64,000 nt of DNA, from positions 8,618,001 to 8,682,000 of the forward strand of contig OX485806.1 of the NCBI GenBank assembly GCA_950295325.1, written 5' to 3'. Numbering within the stretch: position 1 is the stretch's first letter; each line of letters opens with the position of its first letter. The DNA comes from Polytrichum commune. Taxonomy: Eukaryota > Streptophyta > Polytrichopsida > Polytrichales > Polytrichaceae. Positions 38,065 to 51,600 of the stretch are shown here, piece after piece. Below the pieces are notes generated by a model. It had not been told where the DNA came from, made no database searches, and saw only the letters and a list, made by a program, of their open reading frames with translations. The position numbers were made by a program, and so were the translations under genes.

Positions 38065-38694
38065 CGTTCTTTCCACTAATGAGAGTGCGTGAAGTTTAAA
38101 GGTCACAGGCTCTTAGTCTTGTGTGTGAACTTGTGAAGTGGCCCTAACCCCCGAGAGAGCGGCTTGAAATTTGTGCAATATTTTTCAGAGATGGAGACTC
38201 TTCATACCACGTGTGAACTAGTGTGAGTGTAAAAAGGGGTATTGTTTGAGGCATTAGCGCACATAATAATAATTCTTTTTTTCTCTAGTGTGTACATCTA
38301 AAAGGCCTATCAAATATTCTGAAGTAAAGGTAGATGTACAAAAGGGGGGGGGGCTAAAGGTTTAGAGAAAATTTTGACGATAAATGTGTTAGTTTCATCC
38401 AATTTATATTGTCATCCATTGTTGTCATATGGGAGATAGACCCCAATGGCTATTCCAATGTCGTGTCTATTCTTGTTAGGGTTTGCATTTAGTTTCTAGG
38501 TTCTTACAAACTAGACGCTCTTGGAGCGATCATGGGCTTCCTTGACTTATGCTCTCCGGATCGTGGCTATGTTCTTGTGCTCTTGTCTTTGTTTGTTTGA
38601 TACAATCATTGAGTTACATGCTATGCATGAAAACGACTAGTGTATTGAGAAGTGAAAAATGGATTCTAAGTGTAATAAAGGCCTATTTAAATCA

Positions 38695-38697
<3 letters not shown>

Positions 38698-38735
<38 letters not shown>
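38698..38735. repeat. Microsatellite (TA)n
   Basis: An uninterrupted TA/AT tract of about 38 bases. Confidence 0.95.
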
Positions 38736-38738
<3 letters not shown>

Positions 38739-41498
38739 GTATGTAGTGGAGGCATTTATCACATTAAATTGAAAAGCTTACCCTAAATTACATGAGGCCA
38801 TTTTCTAGCATGCCATTAGTACGTATGCATTTATTTTTCTCTATAAACTTCTTGAATATAGGGGGTTTTAATTCATAATGATCTATGCACGTCATTTAGG
38901 TATCCAATGAAGAGTCCAACCACCAGGTATGGAGTAGAGGAAATGACAAGGAACGCAAGTTGTTTTGTAATTTTGTTCCTTGTAAATAATTACTTACATT
39001 CTCCCGAATTTGCAAGTAAGCCAAACCTCCAACTTGTATAATAAAGCCTCCCTGATTTAAGCATCAAATATCATACGAATGCATACGAATGCACACAACA
39101 CAATCACCTCAATGGCACCCAAAAGCAATCCCTAGTGGTGTGAAACAAGACCTATCCAGTCAACCACTACGTTGGGCCTACCACTGCATCCTTTTCGGGC
39201 CGCCGCTTTTACAATTAGCTATTTTGGGTCCACACAAGAATCATTCTACTCCTAGTCTAGTGCACCAATAGTGGTCATTCACTGTTTCTTGTTTCTTTCT
39301 ACCTTACTACACTCATAAGTATTGTATTTAGTGTCACCAAGACTTTTTGTTGTGCTCAATACTAATTGTAACCGCATGTGTAGCATCACCGACACTAAAT
39401 GTGTTTGTCATTCTTCGTGTAAAAACAAATTAGACATTATATATTCACAATGTTGCAATTACTGTCACTTACTAAGTGGTTTTTTCATCCAAATTGCAAT
39501 CATCCATGACAATATTTCATTGCAAAATTGGTATTGTGTAGAAAACACCAATTCTTTTTTTAATTCTTTTTCAAAAAGTGGTATGGATTTCATCCAAACT
39601 TCATCATCCATGACAATACTTGTAAATGTACGCATTGAGGAAATGACATTAGGTATGTTATCATAGCGACATAAAATACCACATGACACTGGATATAATA
39701 TTTTAGGTGTACACCTTTCACACCTACTAAGTTATTGTGGTTTATGCGGTGCTATTAATTTTCACTAGGAGTGCCATTTTTACTAACTAAGTTGTAATAT
39801 GTTCCTTAATGTGTATATTATCTATTTGTGTCAAATATTTAATAATAGCATTATCAATAAAGATATAGCAACATGTAACTCTAAATGGTAAACCATTGTA
39901 GTAGGTGTGAATGGTGTACTACCTAATTTATTGTCGTCTCAAAGTGGTATTGGTGCTTTCAAGCCGGCCCATCTTTGTGGCATCTAGGTAAATTCATCCA
40001 TCGTGGATGAAGGGTTTAGGGTTACAAAATAGTTTCTCTACATGTTGGAGGTTCATAACATTATTCAGATACACACGCTTGTTCTTTGGGACTGACAATA
40101 TTCCACATAGTACTCCCAGATATTCCCCACATTTAGTCTAATATAGGAATATTCTGTGGAATATTCTGTGGAATATTGTTAGTTTCATAGAACAAGTGTG
40201 TGTATCTGATAATGTTATGTCGATCCATACCGGTTGGAAATCACTATGTACAATATGTTGAGGTCTCTAATATCATTTATGGTGTCCAATCAACCATTTT
40301 CGTTTTTTTCATTTTTATTTTGTAGAATACGTCATTGTGTTTTTGTCATTGAATTGAATGAGTTTACGTAGACACCATGAAGCTTTGACCAACAAACATA
40401 ATTTGTATATTATTAAATTGTTGGGAGAAAGATATTTAGGCATTGCATTCACACACCCATGGAGAAAAGGCTAGGGATTCGTGGCAGCCATGTAAGTTAA
40501 AGGTGAAACTATTGGAAGTTTTTTGTAGTTTGCAATTCTTCTTTTCTTAGTTGAATCATTTGACTCAAAAATGAGCAAATATATATTGAATTAGTGTGAT
40601 AATAACAATTAGTTAGAATGGATCAACCACAAACTTATAGGGTTTTTATTTATTCATTTGTTTATTTTTACCGGACCTCCTAATTGACTGCTCAAAAAAT
40701 CCCAAGTTGGGGGAAACTACGTAGATCGATCTACCCATTCAACTAACTTCTTAATGAACACTCATATAAATTGGAGGATGAACACCAATGTGTGAAGAAA
40801 TGGTATGGTCTTGACTTTACATAATGCACACTTGGGTCTCATTGAGGTGTGCTACACCATTTATGGTATATAGTGTCACGTATATTATTTGAGAAGGGTT
40901 TAAAGTAGATGCCTAGAGGTCTCAATTTTTTTAATCGAGGTTTTTTTAAAGTGAGATTTGTCTACATTATGGCATTCATAATAGCACGTTGGGATACTTG
41001 AGATGGTAGTTTTGCGTTTTGAAATGCAAAGGGAAGATAGAATTTAGCATACTATTGGCAAGTATCAGTTGTGTACACTTTGAGTTACCTTGTAGACCAT
41101 TATGTAACACAGGCATATACCCAATAACATTATTACCATACACATGACAAGATACTGGTAAGTGTACTTGAACGCCAAGTGTCATGAGGTCATACTAGTG
41201 GTGATGTTGTTGATCAATAGTGTAACCTAACATACGCCTCAAAGTAGGGTAAGTGACACTATTATGCACGTGACACTAAATACCATAAACGGTGTAGTGC
41301 GTTTGATCTTACCTAATGCACCAATACCAATTGCATCATTACCCTATGCATATACATAGTTATATCATGTTTTAAAACACGCATGTTTTACTTAAACAAT
41401 TCCAACAGTTGTAACATCAATTTACAATTGTTTTTTTGTTTTTTTAATTTAATTTTATAGTTTCCCACCCTTATTTTCTTCAACTTCCAATAAGTACA
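38736..41498. other. AT-rich spacer, no gene seen
   Basis: Short open frames only. The words CACTAAAT and ATTTAGTG recur, but no element border could be drawn. A small direct repeat (GGAATATTCTGT twice) lies at about 40146-40175. Confidence 0.5.
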
Positions 41499-41500
41499 TA

Positions 41501-41606
41501 CTCCCTCTGTCCCAAAATGATTGTCCTACCCCCGGAGTTTTATGGACAAACATTTTGGGATAGAAAAACTCTGGGGAGTAGGACAATCATTTTGGGACGG
41601 AGGGAG
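41501..41606. mobile_element. Stowaway-like MITE (106 bp) with TA duplication
   Basis: Ends are CTCCCTCTGTCCCAAAATGA on the left and its near-exact reverse on the right (TCATTTTGGGACGGAGGGAG), with TA on both sides (41499-41500, 41607-41608). The arms pair nearly throughout. These termini are the well-known Stowaway (Tc1/mariner) consensus in plants. The high arm match suggests a recent insertion. Confidence 0.93.
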
Positions 41607-42137
41607 TATCTTGCAGCTTACCAAAGAAACTCAGCAAGTCCCAAAAGGCCTCACCTAGATCAAATAAAAGGAGTCTTCTACTGGCCTTCTCCTAACACAA
41701 GACCTGAGAGATGGAATTATCATACAAGGCTTTCTAATTCATTTTAATCCGTGCCAGAATATAGTTTCCACATGGGATACAAGCGGGTCTTAGCGAACGT
41801 AGGCATGACACAAAGCAAAATTTGAGGGGATAATATTTATTTTGTGTTGGAAAAAAGTGCCATCTGCATTATCGCATACGAGCATTACTTTTTCCTCCAT
41901 CCAATATAGAAACTTGGCCTCCCTGTTGGCGTTCATCTCAAATGACTTGGGGTAGACTATTTCGGGGTCCTTAAAACTGATTCCAATATCAAATCAACTA
42001 GAAAAAGTAGCCTCCGGGATGCATACTATTTTAAGGCTTTTCATGTTTGGATGATAGAGAGGTATGTATGCTCGTATACAATAAAACCCTCTCTCCCACA
42101 AGACCTAGCTTCGCTTATCCCAAGGGGCCGGGCTGAA

Positions 42138-42310
42138 GATTTGTTCCCTAACCGTTCTGGACTCTTTGAACATAGATCACTTGGTAGGTAGACTTGTTCC
42201 CTAACCGTTCCCGACTATTTGAACATGATCATATGGTAGGTAGACTTGTTCCCTAACCGTTCCCAACTCTTTGAACATGATCATTTGGTAGGTAGACTTG
42301 TTCCCACATG
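42138..42310 (+). repeat. Tandem repeat, 52-bp unit, three copies plus a partial
   Basis: Units start at 42138, 42191, 42243 and 42295 with GA(C/T)TTGTTCCC, and contain CTAACCGTTC, TTTGAACATGATCAT and GGTAGGTA. Units 2 and 3 are almost identical. The surroundings show no gene. Confidence 0.9.
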
Positions 42311-43393
42311 TTCCTGAGAGTTGTGAACTCTGGACTTGGGTGCACACTCCAAAGTGCTGAAGAATAGACATCCATGTAGTCACTACACTAAATAGGATAC
42401 TTAGTGTTTGATACACTAAATACGAACGCATACACTAAATGTCAATAACCTTATGCAAGTAAGTAACATTAAATGTGAACTCAAACATTAAATATCAACT
42501 ATGGTAATATGTGGAGGTTCCATGTTTGAATTTATTGTTAGTAAGGATATGGGGGGGGGGGGGAAACTGATAAAAGGAGAATTCCAACATATCTCCTAAC
42601 ACTAATTATCAAAGAATTGAAAATTTATGTTGAATAAGGCAAGGTGGTAACAACATTAAATATAATCAAACACTAAATATCATATTTAGTGCAATTTACT
42701 ATTTTGGTCTATTCTAGGCATTCGACATGGGACCCTCAAATGCAACATAAATAAAAACTCCGGGTCAAACACACAATTTGAAGGTGGGTTTGCCCCTCAG
42801 TCTTGTCTTTTATGCCATACTTTTATACATGACTCAAATAGTATTTCATGATGATAAAGATGACACTGCATCGTAAAATAGTTACGTGGGTTTACGTTAG
42901 GATCCAGGTGCATGAAACTTGGGGTCCAAAACACCCTTAATGGGCCTTACCTTTAGACTCAAGATTGGAGCCAAGCTTCAAGACTGGTTTCTCAAACTAG
43001 CCCAAGGATTATTCTCTTGAGTCAAGACCTTCGAGATTTGGTGCGAAAGTGATGCCACAGTAGCACCACTTCTGTTTTTCTTCATACCTTTGGACCTGGA
43101 CTCTACTGTGAACTTCTTAGGTCCAAAATTTTACTCTCGACCAATAATATCGCTGAATCTTGGGGTTTCTTTGATCTTAGACCTTGGTGTAAACCCACCC
43201 TTATTTTGTGCCCACATCAAGAAGATTTCCTTTTGGGCATTCCCTTTGCCTTGTAGTCCAAATGCGCCCACCTTCCACACATACAAAACCTAGCTCTTGC
43301 TAAGAACCATTGATTCTCCTCGATCTGATGGATATTCTTACACGCATGAACTGGCCTTCCTTGTCCTTGCTGTCATAAGACGAGCGCTGCCTA

Positions 43394-43822
43394 ACGGCCA
43401 CTTCACACACGAGCCAAGAGTCGTGACCATGAAATTGTGAGAGCCCAAAAGAAAAGTGACCAAAGGCCGTCCCAACACCACCTCCAACATCATGCAGTGT
43501 GGTCACGGATCCTCAAGTGTAGTGTGAAGTCATATGTGACCGGGCCCTCAACAAATGCTATTTCAATGAATGTCTATTCATGCGGGTCCTCACACATGAT
43601 AAAATAGAATAAATTAATGGTTGTGAGTGTTTGGAGTGCCGTGGTCTCCTAATTTTGTGTTAGGCCTACCTCCAAGAGGTGGTTTGTGAAAATAGTCGAA
43701 GTGACCATGAAACATGATCCATTCGATGCCATGTAGGAATCCATGTAGACTTGACATCCATCTTGCATTCTCATACTCTGTTGGTCCCTCAAGCGTAGTG
43801 TGAAGTGAACTTGGACTGGCTT
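43394..43822 (+). repeat. Dispersed repeat R4, copy 2
   Basis: This is the partner of 37635-38064, in the same orientation. After the shared segment ends (GAACTTGGACTGGCT) the flanks differ. Confidence 0.8.
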
Positions 43823-44114
43823 AGTAAGTTCAAATCATGCTTAGTAACAAATATGAATGAATACTTGTGAGAGTAGAAGGCCTTAAACTAAACAAATCAA
43901 AAATAGCACACAAATATAAGTTTCGTTTTAGAATGACAAAATGCCTTTTTAAATGGTAAGTCACATACATTATAATCCCAATGCTAATGAGGATTTTGTA
44001 ATATCTTTTATTTCCAAGTTCATTACATGCTTTGTTGACATTCATTTACATGCTTTTGGTTTCAACTCGGGAATGAAATCCTTGTCAATTGCTTATTTAC
44101 TAAAAGGAAGTGAA

Positions 44115-44139
44115 CATATATATATATATATATATATAT
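44115..44139. repeat. Microsatellite (AT)n
   Basis: An AT tract of about 25 bases. Confidence 0.9.
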
Positions 44140-44883
44140 TTTGGGTTTGCAAGGTGAAGTACACTCAATATGAAATTTGTGGACAAGCATCCTTCAAGAA
44201 TGCAAGGGCGATATTTTTTGGAATGGGGCGGGGTGGACATCAGTTCTTGTCGGGATCCAAAAACAAATGAAAATTTGGTAGGATTGCCCAGGGGTGCCAG
44301 ATCGCAGGCCCCAACCTTGACCCCCCCTGTCCCCCCATGATGGGGTCATGGCTCGGCTAGATGGGGCCCACCTAAATGGCATGAGCTCTAGCCCCAATTG
44401 AAATATACATACCCATACAAAAACATGTCAAGAGAATCTATGGGTAGCAATTCACAAAAACTTTGACTCCAAATATTGCAATCATCTTCTTAACATGGAT
44501 TTGATGATCATGTAAGGTTTGGAATGTATTTATGAAACTAGTAGAAATTTAAAAAAAGTTGGAGGTGTCCTCAAACCCTAACTTCTATGACTTAACCCTT
44601 TCACTAACTTTCATTTTTATTTTTTATTTTTTATTTTTAAAATATCAAATGGACACCATTGATGCTCCAAGCAAAGTTTGCATTGGAGTGACAACGATTG
44701 ATTAGAGTCAACTTCTTCACATGAGTTTCCAACACTTTGCATGACCACTTCGCATAACCACTTTGCATTTTTAACAAATTTTTGAACACTACGATCATCT
44801 CTAAATTGCAAGGGTTGGGTGTCTATGCAAAGTAGATATCCATGTTGATTTGATGTTTATAGTATTTTCGAATGCAAATGTAC

Positions 44884-45175
44884 CCCTGGGGGGTGGACTC
44901 TTCATTGGAAACCCATATGACAATAATCAATGAAAATGTGTACTGGTAGAAACGAGCACATTTATTGTCAAGGTTTTCCTCAAAACTTCATGGTCCCCTT
45001 TTGCAAATCTACCTTCACTTCAAAATTCTTAATAGGCTTTTTAAATGTACACACTGAAGAAAAACAATACCACTCCCTTATGTATACTATGTACGCTAAT
45101 GTCTCAAATAGTACCCCTTCTTACACTCACATTAGTTTGTATGTGGTATGAAGAGTCGACCCCCCCCCCCCCAGG
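44884..45175. mobile_element. Terminal-inverted-repeat element related to the hAT-like insertion
   Basis: The left end reads CCCTGGGGGGTGGACTCTTC. The right end, reversed, reads CCCTGG, then a longer G run, then TCGACTCTTCAT. This tip resembles the left tip of the 14948-15368 element (CCCGGGGGGTGGACTTC), so they may be one family. The target duplication is unclear (ATGTAC against ATGCAC). The internal sequence has no gene. Confidence 0.55.
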
Positions 45176-45331
45176 GATGCACCCTAAATGAATAAGTTAG
45201 ATGGGGTCAATGTAGGACATAAATCAGATTCCATCAACCAAACAAAGGTTATTTGGGAAGTTAGGGGGTTAATGGATCATTCACCTAAACTAAGATAATA
45301 AGGTGATCAATCTCCTTAGCTTGCACCACTT

Positions 45332-45455
45332 AGGGTTAGTTCCCATGTAGGCCACTTGCCCACCGGATTCTAGTGGAAATCTAGATTTCACCGGATAAAA
45401 TCTACATTTCCATTAGAATCTGGCGGGCGAGCAACCAACATGGAAACTAACCCTT
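45332..45455. mobile_element. Foldback element, about 124 bp
   Basis: AGGGTTAGTTCCCATGT at the left is mirrored by ACATGGAAACTAACCCT at the right. The arms continue through GGCCACTTGCCC/GGGCGAGCAACC and GATTCTAGTGGAAAT/ATTTCCATTAGAATC. The whole segment can form one hairpin. It is most likely a small MITE; a target duplication is not clear. Confidence 0.7.
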
Positions 45456-47140
45456 AATGGGTCAATCACCTAAGTTTGAATTACTTAAGGTGGAGGAAAC
45501 AAGATGGACCCATAAGGGTCTTGAAATGGAGGTGGTGTAATGTACTATGTGTGATACACAAGGTTTGGTATGCAAATGTTATAGTGAATTCTATTAGCCA
45601 AAGGAGGTTGTCTACATAACCATTTGAGCATGATGAGCTTCCATAGTGACATTCTTGTGATGTTCATATCTTACTTGATTCTTTCAATTAAAGTAGAGGA
45701 AAAGTCTATGTTGTGGTTCTTTTCAAGAGCTTTCCGACAAACTAAAACTTAAGCCCGTGTAGACATTGGAGCATAATGAGTCCCCAAATTTATGATACTT
45801 GAACATGGACCTCAACTTGTTGACAAGTCATGCAACTTAGTTTTGAGAGTTTCAAAGGGTGAAGCTTTCAAACAACTAATGCATCAATTATGGAACAAAT
45901 GAGTAGATAAAATGGCTTAGGTAGCCAAAAATTAAGTTGCATATGATACATGCATAGTAGGATTTGGCAAGGGGACTTGTCATGGTGGCTTAAGTGTGGA
46001 AATTACAAGAGGTCCAATCCTTTGAAGCTCAGGGACTCATTTTTGGCTTAACCCAAAGAGGATAAACATAATGAGTGCATGTGGATGTTAAAGATAAGCT
46101 TGGGTTGCCTTTAAACTAGACCTCAAACTTGTAAATTAGATGAGTGTCGGGAGTTTGGCACTTGGAGTTGCCAAGCTTTCACCCAAAGCTCAAACTATTG
46201 AGAAAGTGTAAATGACTTAGGCTCTCAATAGTTTGAGGAAGTGTAAATGACCATGCTCAAACTGAGATATCAAATGAGAATGATATACTAAACAAATGAG
46301 AGCTCTTGAGGAGTTTGGCATGTTTGGCATCCCATTTGCTTGGGGCCCACAAAATGGGAGCTTGAACTCTCAATGTTCTCAAGTGACCTCCGTGAGATAT
46401 ATTAAGATTTTGACCAAAAGCTTGTCATAGATATTCCACATGGCATCCATAGAGATGCCTTGTGAGTGTTGGAAGCCATGTACTATAAAGTTCAAGTCTC
46501 AAGTTGAAAGCTAAAGTGTAAAGTGGACTTGACTTAACAAGCATGCACAAAAGGCTTATTTCTCCAAGCTCTCAACCTCTATAAAACAGAGGGTGCCAAA
46601 ACCAACACCCACCCGGTACCAACACCCTAGAATCTTGCCCAACGAGTACATGATATTTTTGAGAATGTCCACAGCCTTAACATCATGCTCCCCTAATGAA
46701 TTTGGGTAATCTATCAATAATAATTACAATTTTTACATATGAAGTCCAAAGAAGACATACTTTGGTGCGTTGAAATCTCCTTTCAATTGCAAATCATAAT
46801 TTTTTCTTAAGCTTTATCAATCTAGTGGAAGTAGTTATACTCAACACTCAAAGTGATGGTTTAAGCATCCTCTACCTTAGTGTAATGAGGAACTCTATGA
46901 TCACCAAGATTGTTAACTCTAGACGGTGGCAGTGCTTAAAGTACAAAACTTGGAAGGCTTAAAGGTTCTATTGGTATTACCATCCATTGAATAGCTTGGA
47001 ATGAGATAGTTTTTTTTTTTCCAAAAATTGAAGGCTCCCTCAAAATCCCTTTTCATTGAGTGGTCATAGTAAGTGTTCATTAAACATAGTGACCTTAAAT
47101 GGTAGGTACGTATTCAACTTTGACATGTACATAAGGTATA
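45456..47140. other. Spacer, no gene seen
   Basis: Only short open frames. A local inverted/direct repeat pair around 46190-46260 (CTCAAACTATTGAG, CTCAATAGTTTGAG; AAGTGTAAATGAC twice) is visible. Confidence 0.5.
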
Positions 47141-47624
47141 TGGGTGCTATTCAATCCCTTGTCCATGTTGTCCAATTTCTACCGATTAGATTTACACAAC
47201 AAAACTTGCGTTGCATTAGCAAATCTATGGTGAAGCATCATAGTTCAGGGTCCGAGATGACCCTAAACTACCGGGTGATAGTGGAGAGGTACCCATTTCC
47301 GAATGGAGTGGTTGGCAGTTTGATTCCTGATGTGAAATCTTCTCTCTACTTGGCGGAAAAAAACTAGCTAGGTAGGTAGGAAGCCAAGAGCCCAACAACC
47401 GCAAGGTAGGTAGTAAACCCCACCCTGCACCAACAATATTCTTGAACAGGGTAGGGCCAATGGGCTCAAATTCACGTCGGTTTGCCCGATGTTGGTTATT
47501 TATTTATTTATTTATTTATTTGATGAAGCATCATCAAAACTCATTGCAAATTTAACCTCCCTTTATTTTGTTATGATTATCGAAAGTGCATGTTTTTTGA
47601 TTCCTTACATAAATATATGAATCC

Positions 47625-47790
47625 TCCCAATTGTATTCATCATTGAGTGTGGAGTAAATAACATTCAAAGACATAGTCCAATCTCTTTTAAACATGTGTC
47701 ATTTTTGGTGTTTGTTCTTTGATCTTTCACCAATCAACACAGCAATCAGATATAGGGGTCCGATTAAGAAAAGTATCTGGATAACACCTG
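47625..47790 (-). repeat. Dispersed repeat family R1, copy 3
   Basis: Read on the minus strand it gives ACACCAAAAATGACACATGT, TTAAAAGAGATTGGACTATG and ACAATTGGGAGGATTC in R1 order. Confidence 0.6.
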
Positions 47791-48607
47791 CATACATTAC
47801 TTGGAGAAAACCATTTAAGGAAAGCTTTTGAAATTCACCAAGAGTATAAATACCAAGTTCAACTCTCATGTTGCTCATTGGGATTAGCCCACCAGCAGAT
47901 ATAAACATCTTCAAGAACAAATCATTGGCAGCAACCAAAACTAACAATAGTGTCTATTCAAAGCCTAGTCCACCTTATGTGTTGCACTGTGGACAAACAA
48001 TATGCATACAGTCGACCTGTATACAATACACAGGAACATCATACAGACTCATTAATTAAGATATCAAGCAGGAACAATAAGTTCATCATCCAGGAGCATA
48101 GCAACATCAAGAATTGATTGCTACAATGTTACAACAATGTATTTTAAGAGACTAGGTAAGCACCTATGGCTCTGGCACCACCAAAGCTCGAACGTAAGTT
48201 TGATGGATCTTCTAAAATTGATTCACAGATCAACTTCTAACTCAAAATCATCAGCAATCCTCCTGGAGGGTGACACTCTTGAAATCTTGTACCATCATGT
48301 GATGGTATTTTGCAGCCCTGAAGATACCCTTTAGTTTTCTTGGTCAGGCATTATCCAGAATTACATGAGCGATTACAGAGGAGGTCAGGTCTTTGAACCA
48401 GTTGTCAAAGCCCATGGATTTTAATTCCTCGATGTCATGCATACAAACCAAGGGCAAATGTGACTTCCAAGACCAATCCTGCTACACCAAAAGTGGCCCC
48501 ACAGTTCTCGGCGAAGAAACTGTTTTGCAATACTCCAGCACTGTACACTTTGAGCAGATCATTGGGTTTAAGCAGGAAGCAGAGATTGTTAGAAGCTAAG
48601 TTCTTCC

Positions 48608-51600
48608 TCAGCCTTGGAGCATCTCCTCAAGATCTCGGAAGCCATGGGAAATCGGTTCCACTTCTATTGGTGGGAGGGCTAAGCGCCGCACTTCTGTCAT
48701 GTATCTGTCAGTAACAAAGAGAATTATAAGTTTTGGCACAAAAATTTGTTGATGATGTGAGTCCCTCCAATCATATTGACCATTGAACCCCCTATGACCA
48801 AGTCCCCCAATTGTGTTTACTATGAGACTAGAATGAATAACAACTTTTGAACACATTTTTGAACACATAGTCCAATCTCTTTTTAAGACATGTCTTATTG
48901 GTGTCCCTTTTTAGATCTACACCTAACCACACACCACTCAAATACAGGTGCCTGATCAAGATAAGTAGCCAAACTAATGGGGCATTCCCACCTGACTTTA
49001 GTTAAGACCCAAAGTATTTCCTAAAAACCGGGTAAAGCTCCCTCGGTTATAGCGGAGGCATCCGACTATCCCAATGCACCTACAAGAACTTGCTCCGGAG
49101 ATTTTCAAGTAGGTTTTAGTTAAGTAGCTTTCACACATGTTCATGGTTTTATCTACAAAGCAATGAATGTTGGGTAGTTTTTGTCCCATCCCCAAATGCC
49201 TTACTACTCACCTATCTTACCATCGGTTTTTGTTAATGAAGCTCCTCGTGCCCTCATAGCTAAGACTAAAAAGCAACCAATCACAAGGGTGGGAGGCGAC
49301 ACTTTTAAAGTTCCTATATTCTTGCCTCATGTTTAGGTACCGATGGGAGGGTCAGTGGTTGAGGCTTAAAACCTCCACTTTTAAGCCATGCCACATCATT
49401 TGCCACCTAGGCTCGGCACTAAAAAGAGCCGTATGTGTGAACCCTAGATAACTAAAACCGCTTTTAGACTAAAACTACTTCTAACTAATGTCAAGTGGGA
49501 ATGCCCCATAAGCCCGCTTACCTTAGTGGCACTTTTGAGTGAACACATAAAAGGAAAGGATATCATATCCATATGAAGTAACCCCTTTGCCAATATCTAC
49601 ATGAACCTCCAGGATTTGACAACCTTGAATCACCTAAACCCTAGACCGTAAACTGTAAACCCAGCCACCTAATGTTATCCAGAATGTGAGAGGAGACACG
49701 AGATCTAAAACTTACCTATTGGCTATGCTGGCTAGCTTGTCACGCATCCCTTGGTTGCTGAGAAGTTGTTCTGAGCTTCCAAATAAAAGTGAGCTACCAC
49801 CTGGCCCCATGCGAGTGGAGAGCAGAGACAGAGCCCATTCTCTCATCACTGTAAGCACAGAGCGCAGAATTCGTAGACGCAAAGAAGGTTTTGGTAAGAT
49901 GGCTCCACTTGCCAACACACGGTCATAGTTCCTTTGAACAGGCTCAGCTACACCTTTACAGGCTGCTAGCAATGCTCGAGCCACGTCTTCGTCTCCAACC
50001 GCTTCTGTCCCTGCCCTTACTTTATCCTATTACCACAAAAGGCCAAGTAATGAATATTATAACACAAATTAACCAAAATACCACAGTCTTGATTCCCCAA
50101 TGCCACATGGCTGCCATGCTCCAATTCTCAGGGCATTACATTGGATTGCATCAGAAGTGTGAGGATTTCTTATCAACATAATGTCATTAGATTCTTCAGC
50201 TCAAAAATAAAGACATAGATCACAAACTTCTGAAGGCATATATGCAGATATAACAAGTTGAAATATCATCATAAATTACAACGGATGTTGTGTTAATTCA
50301 ATTACTTTGTTATTCTCTTTTATTGTGTGTCATGTTACAATATTACAGAGTAAATTGTTACAAAAGACTGATACATATATAATAGGTTCATTACATTATA
50401 CAGCACCCTTTGGAAGTTTGTGACGTATAGCAAACTTGTCCCTATATAAACAAGAGGATAAGACTCCAATATTTGGGTGCAGATATTTTACATGAGCAGC
50501 AGTTTCCAGATGTAGGCAGATGGTATGAAGGGGCATGCTGCCTCCATCGCCTGGGTATAACAGGGGACCGACCCTCCGTACAACGGAGCATGCCTCACCA
50601 ACCCCACCTATTGCAAGAGCTTGGTCAAGTAGACGAGTCCATGTTTCACGCATTACACTGTTTTCAGCATCTCCACTATAATTTGAAAAGTGCAGAATCT
50701 CCAGACAGACCTGAAAATAAATGGTGTCAGTACTTTTGTAAGGTGTGTGTTTGTGCACTGACATCATTGCAAACTGTCAATATCTACACAACATGGCAGC
50801 AGGATGACAATGAACTTGGCTGTGCTCTAGGGTGACACGACAAAGCAATACCTTATTCTTGTGTTGACGAATAGCGGATGAGAATAAATACATATATATA
50901 ACATGAGTAGACTCTGATCAAATCTCAAATCAGCATGTCATAAACGGAGAACACATAGTGTTTAACCCTCAAAGATCCGAGAGGTCCATTCTGGGCCTCA
51001 AGGTGCCATACGGAGGGTTTTAAGATTGCCTCTTAAATTTTTTTAGCTAAGTGTCAGAAGTGACTTATCAAAAACTAACCTACTTATCACATGCATTATT
51101 CCAATTGCAACATTCATATGTGTAAACTGGATTAGAGGGAGAAGTGAGCTCGTATACATTACCTAGACTCAAATACACACCATGTATATCTAACCATCGT
51201 TGTCCTTCCTCTTTTTCACTTCCTCTTCTTTTGAAGAGGTGCTAAGTATATGGATTCAATATTATAGACCACATAGATTTTTATTTCAATACTTGTTGGG
51301 GTTTGTACATATCATCACATGCCCTGTTTGATCACAACCCCGGTCCTTTCAAGGGTTAAGAGCCTCTTGGCAGTAATAATCACTCACAATTAAATACTCT
51401 AATGTAACCTCAATAGCAGAAACACGACTTACCTCCCAGAGCTCAAACCGCACGGCATAGTCATTATACAGCTGTGTGATGCTCTTCAACTCAGCACAAA
51501 GCTCATCTGCTTTATCCTTGGCTGCCTGTGCCCTGCTTTCATCAGCAAAGACCCGTGCAAAAGGAAAACCATCTTCTTCCATAGGCATGTGCGACCCATT

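Noticed and set aside
47699..47947. Minus-strand frame with a hydrophobic segment, suggesting a membrane protein
   Set aside because: It overlaps an R1 repeat copy and has no conserved motif or splice context.
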